Source: Burkholderia sp. SRS-46
GTDB taxonomy: Bacteria; Pseudomonadota; Gammaproteobacteria; Burkholderiales; Burkholderiaceae
Reading direction: 5' to 3'
Length of the DNA: 64,000 nt
Assembly (NCBI RefSeq): GCF_004343775.1
Contig: NZ_PTXL01000006.1
Location: 607,671-671,670, forward strand
In this document: one piece after another, positions 44,683 through 53,485 of the stretch
Position numbering within the stretch: position 1 is the stretch's first letter
How the letters are laid out: the number at the start of each line of letters is the position of its first letter
Made by a program: the position numbers and the translations under genes
The notes under the pieces: model-generated
What the model was told of the DNA's origin: nothing
Seen by the model: the letters and a program-made list of their open reading frames with translations, nothing else
Databases searched by the model: none

Positions 44683-44709
44683 AATTTTCACGTCGATGTG
44701 AGGAAAATT
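44683..44709. promoter_or_regulatory. Inverted repeat over the ribosome binding site of the LysR gene
   Basis: AATTTTC (44683-44689) and GAAAATT (44703-44709) are perfect 7-bp arms with a nested TCAC/GTGA dyad. The right arm covers the AGGA of the LysR gene (ATG at 44715). Either an autoregulatory operator or an RNA hairpin that hides the ribosome binding site. Confidence 0.45.
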
Positions 44710-44714
44710 AGCAA

Positions 44715-45659
44715 ATGGACCTGCGCCAGCTCCCCGCGCTGAACGCGATTCGCGCGTTCGAGGCGGCCGCCCGTCACGAAAACTTTTCGCGTGCCGCCGA
44801 CGAGCTGTTCGTCACGCACGGCGCGGTGAGCCACCAGGTGCGCGCGCTCGAGGAGGAGCTCGGCGTGCAGCTGTTCACGCGCAACGGCAAGCGCCTGTGC
44901 CTGACCGACGCCGGCAGTCGCTATGCGCAGCAGATCCGCGCGGCGCTGATGATGCTCGCCGACGCCACCCGCGACGTGCGCGCGAGCGACCGCGACCGGC
45001 GGCTCGTGATCTCGATGCTGTCGTCGTTCGCGGCGCGCTTCGTGACGCCGCGCATCGGCACGTTCATCGAGCGCCATCCGGAAATCGACGTCGAGCTGCA
45101 GTCGACCAACACGCTCACCGATTTCGCGCGCGACGACGTCGACCTCGTGATCCGCTTCGGCTTCGGCACCTATCCGGGCCTGTACGTGGAGCCGCTGCTC
45201 GAGGAAGCGTTCTTCCCGGCCTGCGCGCCGACCCTGAACGGCGGCGTGCTGCCGAAGACGCCGGCCGATCTGGTGCGCTACAACCTGCTGCGCTCGGACG
45301 ACGAGCTGTGGCGGCCATGGTTCGACGCGGCGGGCCTCGATACGCTGACCGAGCCGAAGCGCGGGATTCTCTACCAGGATTCGTCGAACCTGCTGCAGGC
45401 GGCGATCGACGGCCAGGGCATCGCGCTCGTGCGGCGCTCGCTCGCGATGCACGAGGTGCGCCAGGGGCGCCTCGTGCGGCTGTTCGACATCGACGGGCAG
45501 AGCCCGTGGCATTACTACCTGGTGTGCCCGCCGCCGCTGTTGCGCACGCCGCGCGTGCAGGCGTTCCGGACGTGGATCCTGCAGGAAGTCGCCGGCTTCA
45601 AGCGGCTGTGCGACGAACTGGACGCGCGTCGCGCGGCGGAGAAATCCGCCGCCGCGTGA
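44715..45659 (+). CDS. GcvA-like LysR family regulator
   Basis: A 314-residue LysR regulator of the GcvA group, starting with the typical LPALNAIRAFEAAARHENFSRAA helix-turn-helix (residues 6-28 onwards) and followed by the effector domain (about 93-300). GcvA itself controls the glycine cleavage system in E. coli, but many paralogues have other targets. Divergent DUF2917 gene is the probable target. Confidence 0.85.
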   Translation: MDLRQLPALNAIRAFEAAARHENFSRAADELFVTHGAVSHQVRALEEELGVQLFTRNGKRLCLTDAGSRYAQQIRAALMMLADATRDVRASDRDRRLVISMLSSFAARFVTPRIGTFIERHPEIDVELQSTNTLTDFARDDVDLVIRFGFGTYPGLYVEPLLEEAFFPACAPTLNGGVLPKTPADLVRYNLLRSDDELWRPWFDAAGLDTLTEPKRGILYQDSSNLLQAAIDGQGIALVRRSLAMHEVRQGRLVRLFDIDGQSPWHYYLVCPPPLLRTPRVQAFRTWILQEVAGFKRLCDELDARRAAEKSAAA

Positions 45660-45683
45660 GCGCAAGAGGAAGGTTGGAAGGGG

Positions 45684-45992
45684 TCAGAGCACGACCTTGA
45701 CCATCGGATGGCCGGTCAGTGCGCGGTAGATGTTGTCGAGCTGCTCCTGGCTCGTCGCGCGCACGGTGATCGTGAGGCCCGTGTAGTTGCCGCCGCTCGA
45801 CGCGCGCTCCTCGATCTTCTCGAGGTCGATTTCGTTGTCGTGGACACTCACGACCTTGAAGATCGTGTCCTTGAACTCCGGGTGCGCCTTACCCATGATC
45901 TTGATCGGGAAATCGCAGGGGAACTCCAGCAGCGATTCCTTCCGGGTATCGATCGCGCCGGTCAGCTCGACGGTTTTGGACGGTTCGCTCAT
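45684..45992 (-). CDS. ybeD: DUF493/YbeD family protein
   Basis: A 102-residue ACT-like fold protein of the YbeD family, which in many proteobacteria lies between dacA and lipB. It is a putative regulator of lipoate metabolism. Here a LysR gene and a DUF2917 gene separate it from lipB. The ATG overlaps the dat stop by one base (TGATG), with GGAGAA upstream. Confidence 0.9.
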   Translation of the reverse strand: MSEPSKTVELTGAIDTRKESLLEFPCDFPIKIMGKAHPEFKDTIFKVVSVHDNEIDLEKIEERASSGGNYTGLTITVRATSQEQLDNIYRALTGHPMVKVVL

Positions 45993-46918
45993 CACTTTCT
46001 CCGGGTTAGGTCAAACTGTTCAAACTCGCGCGCCTTCGCGCGCTGGTACGCGTCGTACAACGCCGCGAATACCGGGCCGGGCTTGCCGCCCTGCACCGGC
46101 AGGTCGTCGAGCGACGTGACGGGCAGCACCTCCTTCGTCGCCGACGTGATCATGATCTCGTCGGCCGAGCGCAGCTCCACTTCGCTGATCTCGCGCGCGA
46201 CGAACGGGATCCCGCATTCGTCCGCCAATTCCTCGAGCAGCGCGTAGCGGATCCCCTCGAGGATCTTGTTGCTGCGCGGCGGCGCGATCAGCTCGCCGTT
46301 CTTCACGATCCACACGTTAGACGACGAGCCTTCGGTCAGGTAGCCGTCGCGCAGCTGCAGCGTCTCGAACGCGTCGTGCTCGGCCGCATGCTGCGCCATC
46401 AGCACGTTGCCGAGCAGCGAGATCGACTTGATGTCGCAATGCAGCCAGCGGCGATCCTCGGCGGTCACGCAGCGCACGCCCTTCTCGCGCTCTTCCGCGG
46501 GCGGCACGCGCAGCGGGCTCGCCATCGCGAACACGGTCGGCACCGCATTCGCCGGGAACGCGTGGCCGCGCTTCGCGACGCCGCGCGTCACCTGAATATA
46601 GACGAGCGCGTCGCCGGCGCCGAGGCCGTCGGCGTTCGCCGCGACGACGCGCTCGATCAGCGCGCGCCAGCCCGCATCGTCGTGCGGGCTCTCGATGCCG
46701 ATCTTCTTCAGGCTGCGCGCGAGCCGCGCGAGATGCTGCGCGATCCGGAACGGCACGTGCGCGCCGTCGTGCGCGTAGACGGGCACGACTTCATACACGC
46801 CATCGCCGAAGATGAACCCGCGATCGAGCACCGGCACGCGGGCTTGCGACAGCGGCACCATTTCTTCCTGCGACGAGACGCTCAGGTAGACGATCGGTTC
46901 GAATTCGGCTTGGCTCAT
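45992..46918 (-). CDS. dat: D-amino acid aminotransferase
   Basis: A 308-residue class IV PLP aminotransferase with catalytic K164 in DIKSISLLGNV, DRGFIFGDGVYEV (32-44) and the T-E-G-S-S-S-N phosphate-binding motif. It interconverts D-alanine and D-glutamate with their keto acids, which suits its position next to a D-Ala-D-Ala carboxypeptidase. A branched-chain L-amino-acid activity cannot be excluded from sequence alone. Confidence 0.9.
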   Translation of the reverse strand: MSQAEFEPIVYLSVSSQEEMVPLSQARVPVLDRGFIFGDGVYEVVPVYAHDGAHVPFRIAQHLARLARSLKKIGIESPHDDAGWRALIERVVAANADGLGAGDALVYIQVTRGVAKRGHAFPANAVPTVFAMASPLRVPPAEEREKGVRCVTAEDRRWLHCDIKSISLLGNVLMAQHAAEHDAFETLQLRDGYLTEGSSSNVWIVKNGELIAPPRSNKILEGIRYALLEELADECGIPFVAREISEVELRSADEIMITSATKEVLPVTSLDDLPVQGGKPGPVFAALYDAYQRAKAREFEQFDLTRRK

Positions 46919-46967
46919 GGCAATACCAGATGGGGATGAAGTCGTCGAAACAAAGGCCGCGATCCGC

Positions 46968-48284
46968 TTACTTCTTCTTGCTGAACATCAGCAGGATCGA
47001 GTCCCAGATACGGCCGAAGATACCCGCTTCCGGCACCGCCTGCAGCGCCACGACCGGGAACTGCGACAGCGTCTTGCCGTCGGCGACGATCTTCACGGTG
47101 CCGACCGGCTGGCCTTCCGCGAGCGGCGCGATCAGCGGCGCGTTCACCTCGACTTCGGTCTTGACCTTGTCGCCGAGGCCGCGCGGCACCGTCACCCACT
47201 GGTCGCCCTTCACGCCGACCTGCACGGTGTTCTCCTTGCCCTTGTAGAGGCGCGGCGTCGAGATCGCCTGGCCGCCCTTGAACAGGCGCACCGCGTCGAA
47301 CGCGCTGTAGCCGTAGTTCAGCATCTTCATGCTGTCCTGCGTGCGCTCGCTTTCCTTGGTCTCGCCCATCATCACCGCGACCAGGCGGCGCGACGCGTCG
47401 GCCGCGCCCGGCATCGGACGCTTGGCCGACGAGATCAGGCAGAAGCCCGCCGCCTGCGTGTGGCCGGTCTTCAGGCCGTCGACCGTCGGGTCGAGCCACA
47501 GCAGCCGGTTGCGGTTGCCCTGGCGGATGTTGTTGTACTTGAATTCCTTCTCCGAGAAGATGCTGTAGTACTGCGGAAAATCACGGATCAGGTGGGCGGA
47601 CAGCGTCGCGAGATCGCCGGCCGTCGTGTAGTGGTTCGGGTCGGGCATGCCGTTCACGTCGGCGAAGTGCGTGCCCTTCATGCCGAGGCGCTTGACCTCG
47701 TCGTTCATCATGTTGATGAACTGCGCCTCGCTGCCGCCGACCAGCTCGGCGAGCGCGATCGCCGCGTCGTTGCCGGACTGGATGATCATCCCGTACACGA
47801 GATCGTGCACCGACACCGGCTTGTTCGCCTCGATGAACATCCGCGACTCGTCGCGGCCGACGCGGCGCACGGCCTCGCTCGGCGTGACGATCTGCTCCAT
47901 CGAGATCTTCTTCTTGTCGAGCGCCTCGAACACGAGGTACGCGGTCATCAGCTTCGTCAGCGACGCCGGCTCGACGCGCTCGTCCGCATTGCCCGACGCG
48001 AGCACGGTGTTGCTGGTCGCATCGACGAGCACCCACGAGCGCGCGTTCACGCCCGGCGGCGGCACCGCGCCCGGCATGTAGGTCGCGGGAGCGCCGGTCG
48101 CTTCGGGCGCGGCGGCCGGCGCGGCATGCGCGGCCTTGGCCTTGGCGGCGGGCTTCGCCTCGGCGGCGACGATCGTCGACGCAAGCGCGACGGGCAGCAT
48201 CACGCCGAGCGCGACGTTGCGCACGGCCACGCTGAGGGTGGTGGAGGAAGCGAGGGACTTGAGGCCTTGGGAGGACAAACGCAT
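46968..48284 (-). CDS. dacA: D-alanyl-D-alanine carboxypeptidase (PBP5/6 family)
   Basis: A 438-residue penicillin-binding protein. The leader (about 1-42) is followed by an Ala/Lys/Pro-rich linker, then the catalytic motifs SLTK (108-111, S108), SGN (170-172) and KTG (272-274), a beta-rich C-domain and an amphipathic C-terminal anchor ending LLMFSKKK. It trims the terminal D-Ala of peptidoglycan pentapeptides at the outer face of the inner membrane. First gene of dacA-dat-ybeD, 49 bases before dat. Confidence 0.95.
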   Translation of the reverse strand: MRLSSQGLKSLASSTTLSVAVRNVALGVMLPVALASTIVAAEAKPAAKAKAAHAAPAAAPEATGAPATYMPGAVPPPGVNARSWVLVDATSNTVLASGNADERVEPASLTKLMTAYLVFEALDKKKISMEQIVTPSEAVRRVGRDESRMFIEANKPVSVHDLVYGMIIQSGNDAAIALAELVGGSEAQFINMMNDEVKRLGMKGTHFADVNGMPDPNHYTTAGDLATLSAHLIRDFPQYYSIFSEKEFKYNNIRQGNRNRLLWLDPTVDGLKTGHTQAAGFCLISSAKRPMPGAADASRRLVAVMMGETKESERTQDSMKMLNYGYSAFDAVRLFKGGQAISTPRLYKGKENTVQVGVKGDQWVTVPRGLGDKVKTEVEVNAPLIAPLAEGQPVGTVKIVADGKTLSQFPVVALQAVPEAGIFGRIWDSILLMFSKKK

Positions 48285-48507
48285 GATCGATTCAGGCTGA
48301 TGGCAGAAAGTGCGGCGCGCAACACGCGCCGGTTGAATGGCAGGGCGGCGGGCGTTTCGGCCTGCGCCTGAATCGTCAGGCGATGCGAAACGCGCCGGTT
48401 GGACTCGTGCGGACGCGTTCGGTTCGCCGTCGGCGCGGCGTGCGCGGCGGCGGCGAAACGAGCGCCGCATGGGCCCGGCCGGGCCGCGGGCGACGCGAAA
48501 TCCGGCC

Positions 48508-48513
48508 ATTATA
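48508..48513 (-). promoter_or_regulatory. Candidate -10 box for dacA-dat-ybeD
   Basis: A perfect TATAAT on the minus strand, 224 bases before the dacA ATG; no clear -35. The 439-base gap 48285-48723 otherwise shows no convincing gene, only GC-rich sequence. Confidence 0.35.
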
Positions 48514-48723
48514 CGTGGCTGCGGCGGGCGTTTTCGTGAATGCGGCGCCGTTCCAACGCATGCGGGCCGCGCGACGACCGCATCGGCCGGATACGCAGGA
48601 CATCTATCGAAGGGAGATGAAAGGCACGCGCAGGCGGCGTGCAAGTCGCCGCTCCGCGCTGCGGGAAGCGCGACCGGGAACGCGACGCGCGCCGCCCGCC
48701 CCCGTGCCGCGGCGATACGCCGC

Positions 48724-49368
48724 TTACCGCCACGCGTCGACGACGACGCGCTTCAGCACATGCAGCTTGCGATGGAAGAAATGCTCGGCGCCGGGAATCA
48801 CGACGACCGGCAGCTCCTGCGGCCGCGCCCAGTCGTAGACGGACGCGATCGGCACCGTGTCGTCGGTCTCGCCGTGGATCACGAGCGTGTTCTCCGGCAC
48901 GTCGGCGACCTGCCAGCGGCTCGCGGCCGTGCCGACGAACACCATCCGCTCGATCGTCTGGCCCGCGTCGCGCAGCCGCCTGGCGACGTGCGACAGCACG
49001 AAGGTGCCGAACGAGAAGCCGGCCAGCACCAGCGGCAGATCCGCGAGGCCCGGCTGCGCGCGCATGTGCGCGAGCACCGCGAGCAGGTCGTCGGCCTCGC
49101 CCGAGCCGTTGTCGTGCACGCCCTCGGTCGCGCCGACGCCGCGGAAATTCGACCGGTAGACGATGTAGTTGAGCTGGACGAGCGTGCGCGCGAGCGTCTG
49201 CGCGACCTTGTTGTCCATCGTGCCGCCGAACAGCGGATGCGGATGCGCGACGAGCGCGATGCCGCGCGGCGCGGCGCTGCCGTCGCGCACCGCGTCCGGC
49301 AGGTCGACGGCGATCTCGATCTGGCCGACCGGGCCGGCGATCAGCGATTTCTGCGTATGTACGTTCAT
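48724..49368 (-). CDS. Alpha/beta hydrolase
   Basis: A 214-residue alpha/beta hydrolase of the small dienelactone-hydrolase-like type. The nucleophile is S119 in GFSFG, with acid D169 or D170 in HGETDDTVP and H196 in GAEHFF; HPHPLFGG (42-49) forms the oxyanion region. Substrate unknown. It follows the thioredoxin-like ferredoxin gene by 17 bases and is likely co-transcribed. Confidence 0.85.
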   Translation of the reverse strand: MNVHTQKSLIAGPVGQIEIAVDLPDAVRDGSAAPRGIALVAHPHPLFGGTMDNKVAQTLARTLVQLNYIVYRSNFRGVGATEGVHDNGSGEADDLLAVLAHMRAQPGLADLPLVLAGFSFGTFVLSHVARRLRDAGQTIERMVFVGTAASRWQVADVPENTLVIHGETDDTVPIASVYDWARPQELPVVVIPGAEHFFHRKLHVLKRVVVDAWR

Positions 49369-49385
49369 GCGTCGGGCCGGCTCGC

Positions 49386-49703
49386 TCAGATCTTCAGGCG
49401 TTCGACGACCTGGCCGTCGCGCAGGTGCGATTCGACGATCTCGTCGATGTCGGCCTTGTCCACGTACGTGTACCAGGTGCCTTCCGGATAGACGACCATC
49501 ACGGGCCCCTCCTCGCAGCGGTCGAGGCAGCCCGCCTTGTTGATGCGGACCTTGCCGGGCCCCGCGAGGCCGAGCTCCTTCACGCGCTTTTTCGCGTATT
49601 CCTGCATGGTCTGCGCGTCGCACTGCGCGCAGCTCGGACGTTCGGCGCCGGGCTCGCGCTGGTTCAGGCAGAAGAAGACGTGGTGCTGGTAGTAGGAATC
49701 CAT
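49386..49703 (-). CDS. Thioredoxin-like [2Fe-2S] ferredoxin
   Basis: A 105-residue protein of the thioredoxin-like 2Fe-2S ferredoxin family. Candidate ligands are C12, C25, C59 and C63, with an extra C28; AGCLDRCEEGP is the typical second half. The family includes the Clostridium pasteurianum ferredoxin and the NuoE-like fold. Redox partner unknown. Confidence 0.85.
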   Translation of the reverse strand: MDSYYQHHVFFCLNQREPGAERPSCAQCDAQTMQEYAKKRVKELGLAGPGKVRINKAGCLDRCEEGPVMVVYPEGTWYTYVDKADIDEIVESHLRDGQVVERLKI

Positions 49704-49823
49704 GATGGGTGACGGCGTGCGGCGCGGCGGCAAGGCCGGGCCGGCGGTGGCGGGTGAATGGTGCGGACGATTATAGCGAGCGGCGCGCGTGGCTGCCGGC
49801 CCCGCTGCCCGGGCCGCCACCGG

Positions 49824-50975
49824 TCAGCGGCGCAGCGCGGCCGGCAGCCACGCGCGCTCGACGCGCTGCCCGAGCCAGATCAGCGTCGCATAGGGCCAGA
49901 TCCATGCGAGCCAGCGCGCGATGCTGTTGAAGTGCACGTAGCGGCCTTGGCGCCAGCCCGCCAGCGTGTAGTCGAAGAACGGGTTGACGGGCAGCAGGTT
50001 CACGAGCGCGACGCCGGCGCACAGCGCGGCGGCCGCGAGCGCGGCCCGCCATGCGCCGGGCAGGTACAGCGCGACGAGCGCCGCCGCGAAGCCGAGCTCG
50101 ATGCCGAGCCGCGCGCCGGGCGTCGCCCACACGACGACGAGCCAGGTGGCCGACTGCATGTACGTCGCGGCGGATTTCAGCACGAGCGTCGCGGCGACGA
50201 ACGCGATCAGCAGCCGCACGCGCGGCGCGCGCGGCCGCATCGCGAGCGACGCGACCGCGAGTGCCGGAAACAGCATCAGCCCGCCGAGCACGGCTTCCCA
50301 CGCGGAATCGGACAGCCAGCCGTCGACGCGCTGCGGCCAGTCCGTCACCTGCCACGCGGCCGGCAGCCACGCGAGCAGCGCGTCCTGCATCGACACGTCG
50401 GCGCGCTCCCACAGCGCGGCCGGCCAGTCGCCGATACCGAACAGGAACGGGGAAGGAAAAAGGATCGCGAACGGCCACAGCACGGCCAGCAGCAGCGGCG
50501 TCGCGCCGTCCGCCTCGAACCATGCGAAGCGCAGCCGCCTGAGCACGCCGCGCTCGAGCAGCGCGCCGGTCGCCGGCGCGACGAGCGCCGCGCCGAGCAG
50601 TGCGCCGAGCGCATTGGCGGCGAGATCGAGATTCGACGCGACGCGCGTCGGCAGGTAGGTCTGCAGCGCCTCCATCGACGCCGACAGCAGCGCGCCGAGC
50701 GCCGCGGCGATCAGCGTCGCGCCGACCCCGCGCCGGCGCGGGTGCAGCGCAAGCACCGCGAGCGCGCCGAACGGCAGGTAGCCGAGCACGTTCGTGACGA
50801 CGTCGAACGCGGTCACGTAGCGCTGCATCGGCGCGAACAGATAGTCGAAGGGCCCGATGCCGAGCGCGACCCAGCCGTCGAACGGATACAGCGACGCGTA
50901 CACGATGAGCACCGCGTACGCGGCGCAGGCCTGCCGCGCCAGCGTCGACGCGCGGTGCGCGCCGGGCGCGTTCAT
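49824..50975 (-). CDS. VanZ family integral membrane protein
   Basis: A 383-residue protein with about nine predicted membrane helices. The N-terminal half has the VanZ-type core (VVTNVLGYLPFGALA, and SASMEALQTYLPTR). VanZ of enterococci raises teicoplanin resistance; in Gram-negatives its role is unknown. It is the last gene of the lipid-transport unit, 19 bases after the PqiC-like lipoprotein gene, so a part in envelope lipid handling is plausible. Confidence 0.82.
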   Translation of the reverse strand: MNAPGAHRASTLARQACAAYAVLIVYASLYPFDGWVALGIGPFDYLFAPMQRYVTAFDVVTNVLGYLPFGALAVLALHPRRRGVGATLIAAALGALLSASMEALQTYLPTRVASNLDLAANALGALLGAALVAPATGALLERGVLRRLRFAWFEADGATPLLLAVLWPFAILFPSPFLFGIGDWPAALWERADVSMQDALLAWLPAAWQVTDWPQRVDGWLSDSAWEAVLGGLMLFPALAVASLAMRPRAPRVRLLIAFVAATLVLKSAATYMQSATWLVVVWATPGARLGIELGFAAALVALYLPGAWRAALAAAALCAGVALVNLLPVNPFFDYTLAGWRQGRYVHFNSIARWLAWIWPYATLIWLGQRVERAWLPAALRR

Positions 50976-50994
50976 CGCGAGCGCGGCCCGCGTG

Positions 50995-51618
50995 TCACGG
51001 CGTGCCCGCGTAGGCCTGCATGCCGACCCACGCGGCGATCTGCGACACCAGATCGTCGCTCGCCGTCGCGAGCGCCCGCGCGCCGCCGGCGGCGTCGGGC
51101 GTGCTCGACGGCGCGCGCGCGACGAACGTGCGCTGGCCGAGCACCTTGCCGTCGAGCGTGAGCGTCGCGCGCGCGGTCACCGCGCCGTGGCTCTGCGCCT
51201 CGCCGTCGAACACCTGCTCGAACTCGTTCAGATCGATCTTGAGGGTCGGCGCGCGCACGCCGTCGGAGCCTTCGAGCACCGCGCCGCGCGACGACAGCGC
51301 GCCGCGCAGCCGCTGCGTGAGCAGTTGCGCGGGCGGCGCGGTCCAGCGGCTGTCGCGGTACACGGCGGTGCGCTGCGCATCCGCGTACGCGAGCCGGTAC
51401 ACGAACTTGTCGGAATCGAGCGCGTCGGGCGCGGCGACGTCGAGCACCTTCAGCGCGGGGCCCGTGCCGGCGGTCGCGATCGATGCGGCCGGGCCGAGGT
51501 CGTAGCGGATGTTCGACAGCGCCGCGCGCTCGCTGGCGCAGCCGGCGGCGAGCGTGAGCGCCAGCGCCGCCAGCGCGGCCGCGGCCGGGCGCAGCGCGCG
51601 GGCAAGGGTTCGGGACAT
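50995..51618 (-). CDS. PqiC/ABC-type transport auxiliary lipoprotein
   Basis: A 207-residue lipoprotein with lipobox LAAGC (C27) and a domain of the ABC-type transport auxiliary (PqiC) family. It is expected in the outer membrane, where it docks the MCE protein. AGGA lies seven bases before the ATG. It follows the MlaD-like gene and completes a permease-ATPase-MCE-lipoprotein set. Confidence 0.85.
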   Translation of the reverse strand: MSRTLARALRPAAAALAALALTLAAGCASERAALSNIRYDLGPAASIATAGTGPALKVLDVAAPDALDSDKFVYRLAYADAQRTAVYRDSRWTAPPAQLLTQRLRGALSSRGAVLEGSDGVRAPTLKIDLNEFEQVFDGEAQSHGAVTARATLTLDGKVLGQRTFVARAPSSTPDAAGGARALATASDDLVSQIAAWVGMQAYAGTP

Positions 51619-51652
51619 GACGTGTTCCTGCATGAAGATTCTCGGTTCGATG

Positions 51653-52582
51653 TCAGTGGCCGGCCGCGGCACCCGGCCAGGCGAAGCCCGCCTCGCCCGG
51701 CCCGGGCGCTGGGCCCGGTGCGCCGAACAGCAGGCTGCGCGGATTGCGGCCGAGCTCGCCCGCGACGTCCTTCAGCTGCCGCGACGCGTCGCCGACGCTC
51801 GCCGCCAGCGCGTTGAAGCGCGGCAGCGTGTCGTACTGCACGCGCGCGTTCAGCTCGTTCAGCGCGACGCCGATCTGCTCGGCCGCCGTGCCGGCCTTGT
51901 TCAGGTTCGCGACGAGCGGGCCGTTCGGCTGCAGCATCGTGTTCGCCGACACCATCGCGCGGTTCACCTCGCGCATCGTCGTCGGCAGCTCGGCCACCGC
52001 CGGCGCGAGCTGCTTCGACAGCGCCGTCGCGCCGTCCGCCGCGTGCTGCATGCTCTCCGCCGTCGCGCGCAGCTGCTCGCGCATCTCGGGCGACATCAGC
52101 TCGTTCGCGCTCTTCGCCGCCTGCTCGAGCTGCCGCAGCAACTCGTCGCCGCGCTGCTGGATCTGGTCGAACAGGCTCGGGTGCATCGGGATCTGCGCGA
52201 CCGCCTTCGGCGACGTCGGCAGCGGCGACAGGTCGCGCCCGGTGTCGTCGAGCTGCACGAACGCGATGCCCGTCACGCCCTGGAAGCCGAGGCTGCCGAA
52301 CGTCGACTGCGTGATCGGCGCGGTCTTGTCGACCAGGATGCGGATCCGGATCTGGCCCGGATGCGAGCGGTCGAAGCCGATCGACTGCACCTTGCCGACG
52401 TCGAGGCCGCGAAAGCGCACCGCCGCGTCCGGGAACAGCCCGGTGACGTTGGTGCGCGCCATCAGGTCGTACGGGATGCGCACGGTACGGTCGACGTTGA
52501 ACCAGACCACGACGGCCGCGATCACGAGCGTCAACGCGATCGTGAACAGCCCGGCCCAGAACGCGTGTGATTTGTTTTCCAT
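51653..52582 (-). CDS. MlaD family MCE protein
   Basis: A 309-residue protein with one N-terminal membrane helix (about 9-27), an MCE domain (about 36-115) and a long helical C-terminal region (about 130-285). MCE proteins form hexameric rings that carry lipids between membranes; the long helix suggests a tunnel form like PqiB or Mycobacterium Mce proteins, shorter than either. A Pro/Gly-rich tail ends it. In a four-gene operon with ATPase, permease and lipoprotein. Confidence 0.88.
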   Translation of the reverse strand: MENKSHAFWAGLFTIALTLVIAAVVVWFNVDRTVRIPYDLMARTNVTGLFPDAAVRFRGLDVGKVQSIGFDRSHPGQIRIRILVDKTAPITQSTFGSLGFQGVTGIAFVQLDDTGRDLSPLPTSPKAVAQIPMHPSLFDQIQQRGDELLRQLEQAAKSANELMSPEMREQLRATAESMQHAADGATALSKQLAPAVAELPTTMREVNRAMVSANTMLQPNGPLVANLNKAGTAAEQIGVALNELNARVQYDTLPRFNALAASVGDASRQLKDVAGELGRNPRSLLFGAPGPAPGPGEAGFAWPGAAAGH

Positions 52583-52600
52583 TCGCAGGTTCCCTTCTGA

Positions 52601-53485
52601 CTACAGCTCGACGCTCGACGGCGCCGGTTCGAGGGCCGCCTTCGGCAGCTTCGCGCGCCGCTCGGGCGGCAGCGCCTGCAGCGCGCGCCGGCCGCGCAGC
52701 CCCAGAAAATATTCGTGGATGAACGGATGGTCGACGTTCGCGACCTCCTCGACGGGCGCCGCGACCAGCACCTTGCGATCGGCGAGCACCGCGACGCGCG
52801 TCGACAGCGCGACCATCGTGTCGAGATCGTGCGTGACCATCACGACGGTCAGCCCGAGCGTGCGGTGCAGCGTCGCGATCAGCTCGACGAATTCCTCCGA
52901 CGCCTGCGGATCGAGCCCAGCCGTCGGCTCGTCGAGGAACAGCAGCTCCGGCTCGAGCGCGATCGCGCGCGCGATGCCGACCCGCTTCACCATCCCGCCC
53001 GACAGCGCGGCCGGCATCTTCGACGCGTGCTTGCACGGCAGCCCGACCATCTCCAGCTTCAGCATCACGATGTCGTTCAGCAGGTCGGGCGGCACGCGGC
53101 CGAGCTCGCGCAGCGGCTGCGCGACGTTGTCGAACACCGTCATCGACGAGAACAGCGCGCCCTGCTGGAACAGCATGCCCGAACGGGTGCGCATCACGCG
53201 CGAGGTCGCCGCGTCGATCTTCGACGTGTCCGCGCCGAACACCTTGATGGTGCCGGAGGTCGGCCGCTCGAGGCCGAGGATCTGCCGCACCAGCGTGGTC
53301 TTGCCCGAGCCAGAGCCGCCGACGATCGACACGATCTCGCCGCGCTTCACGTCGAAATCGAGCTTCTGGTGAATGATGTTGCGCCCGTAGCGCTTGGTCA
53401 GGTTGCGCACCTCGATCACGCGCTCGTCGGGCGCCTGCGCGCCGGCCGTCGCGGCGCCGGCTGCCGGTTGGATCGGCGTGTTCAT
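52601..53485 (-). CDS. MlaF-like ABC transporter ATP-binding protein
   Basis: A 294-residue ATPase with Walker A GGSGSGKTT (56-64), signature LSGGMVKR and Walker B LLFLDEP, the MlaF pattern. It drives the lipid-transport complex. Its ATG overlaps the permease stop (ATGA), so the two are translationally coupled. The C-terminal extension after about residue 265 is Ala/Pro/Arg-rich. Confidence 0.9.
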   Translation of the reverse strand: MNTPIQPAAGAATAGAQAPDERVIEVRNLTKRYGRNIIHQKLDFDVKRGEIVSIVGGSGSGKTTLVRQILGLERPTSGTIKVFGADTSKIDAATSRVMRTRSGMLFQQGALFSSMTVFDNVAQPLRELGRVPPDLLNDIVMLKLEMVGLPCKHASKMPAALSGGMVKRVGIARAIALEPELLFLDEPTAGLDPQASEEFVELIATLHRTLGLTVVMVTHDLDTMVALSTRVAVLADRKVLVAAPVEEVANVDHPFIHEYFLGLRGRRALQALPPERRAKLPKAALEPAPSSVEL

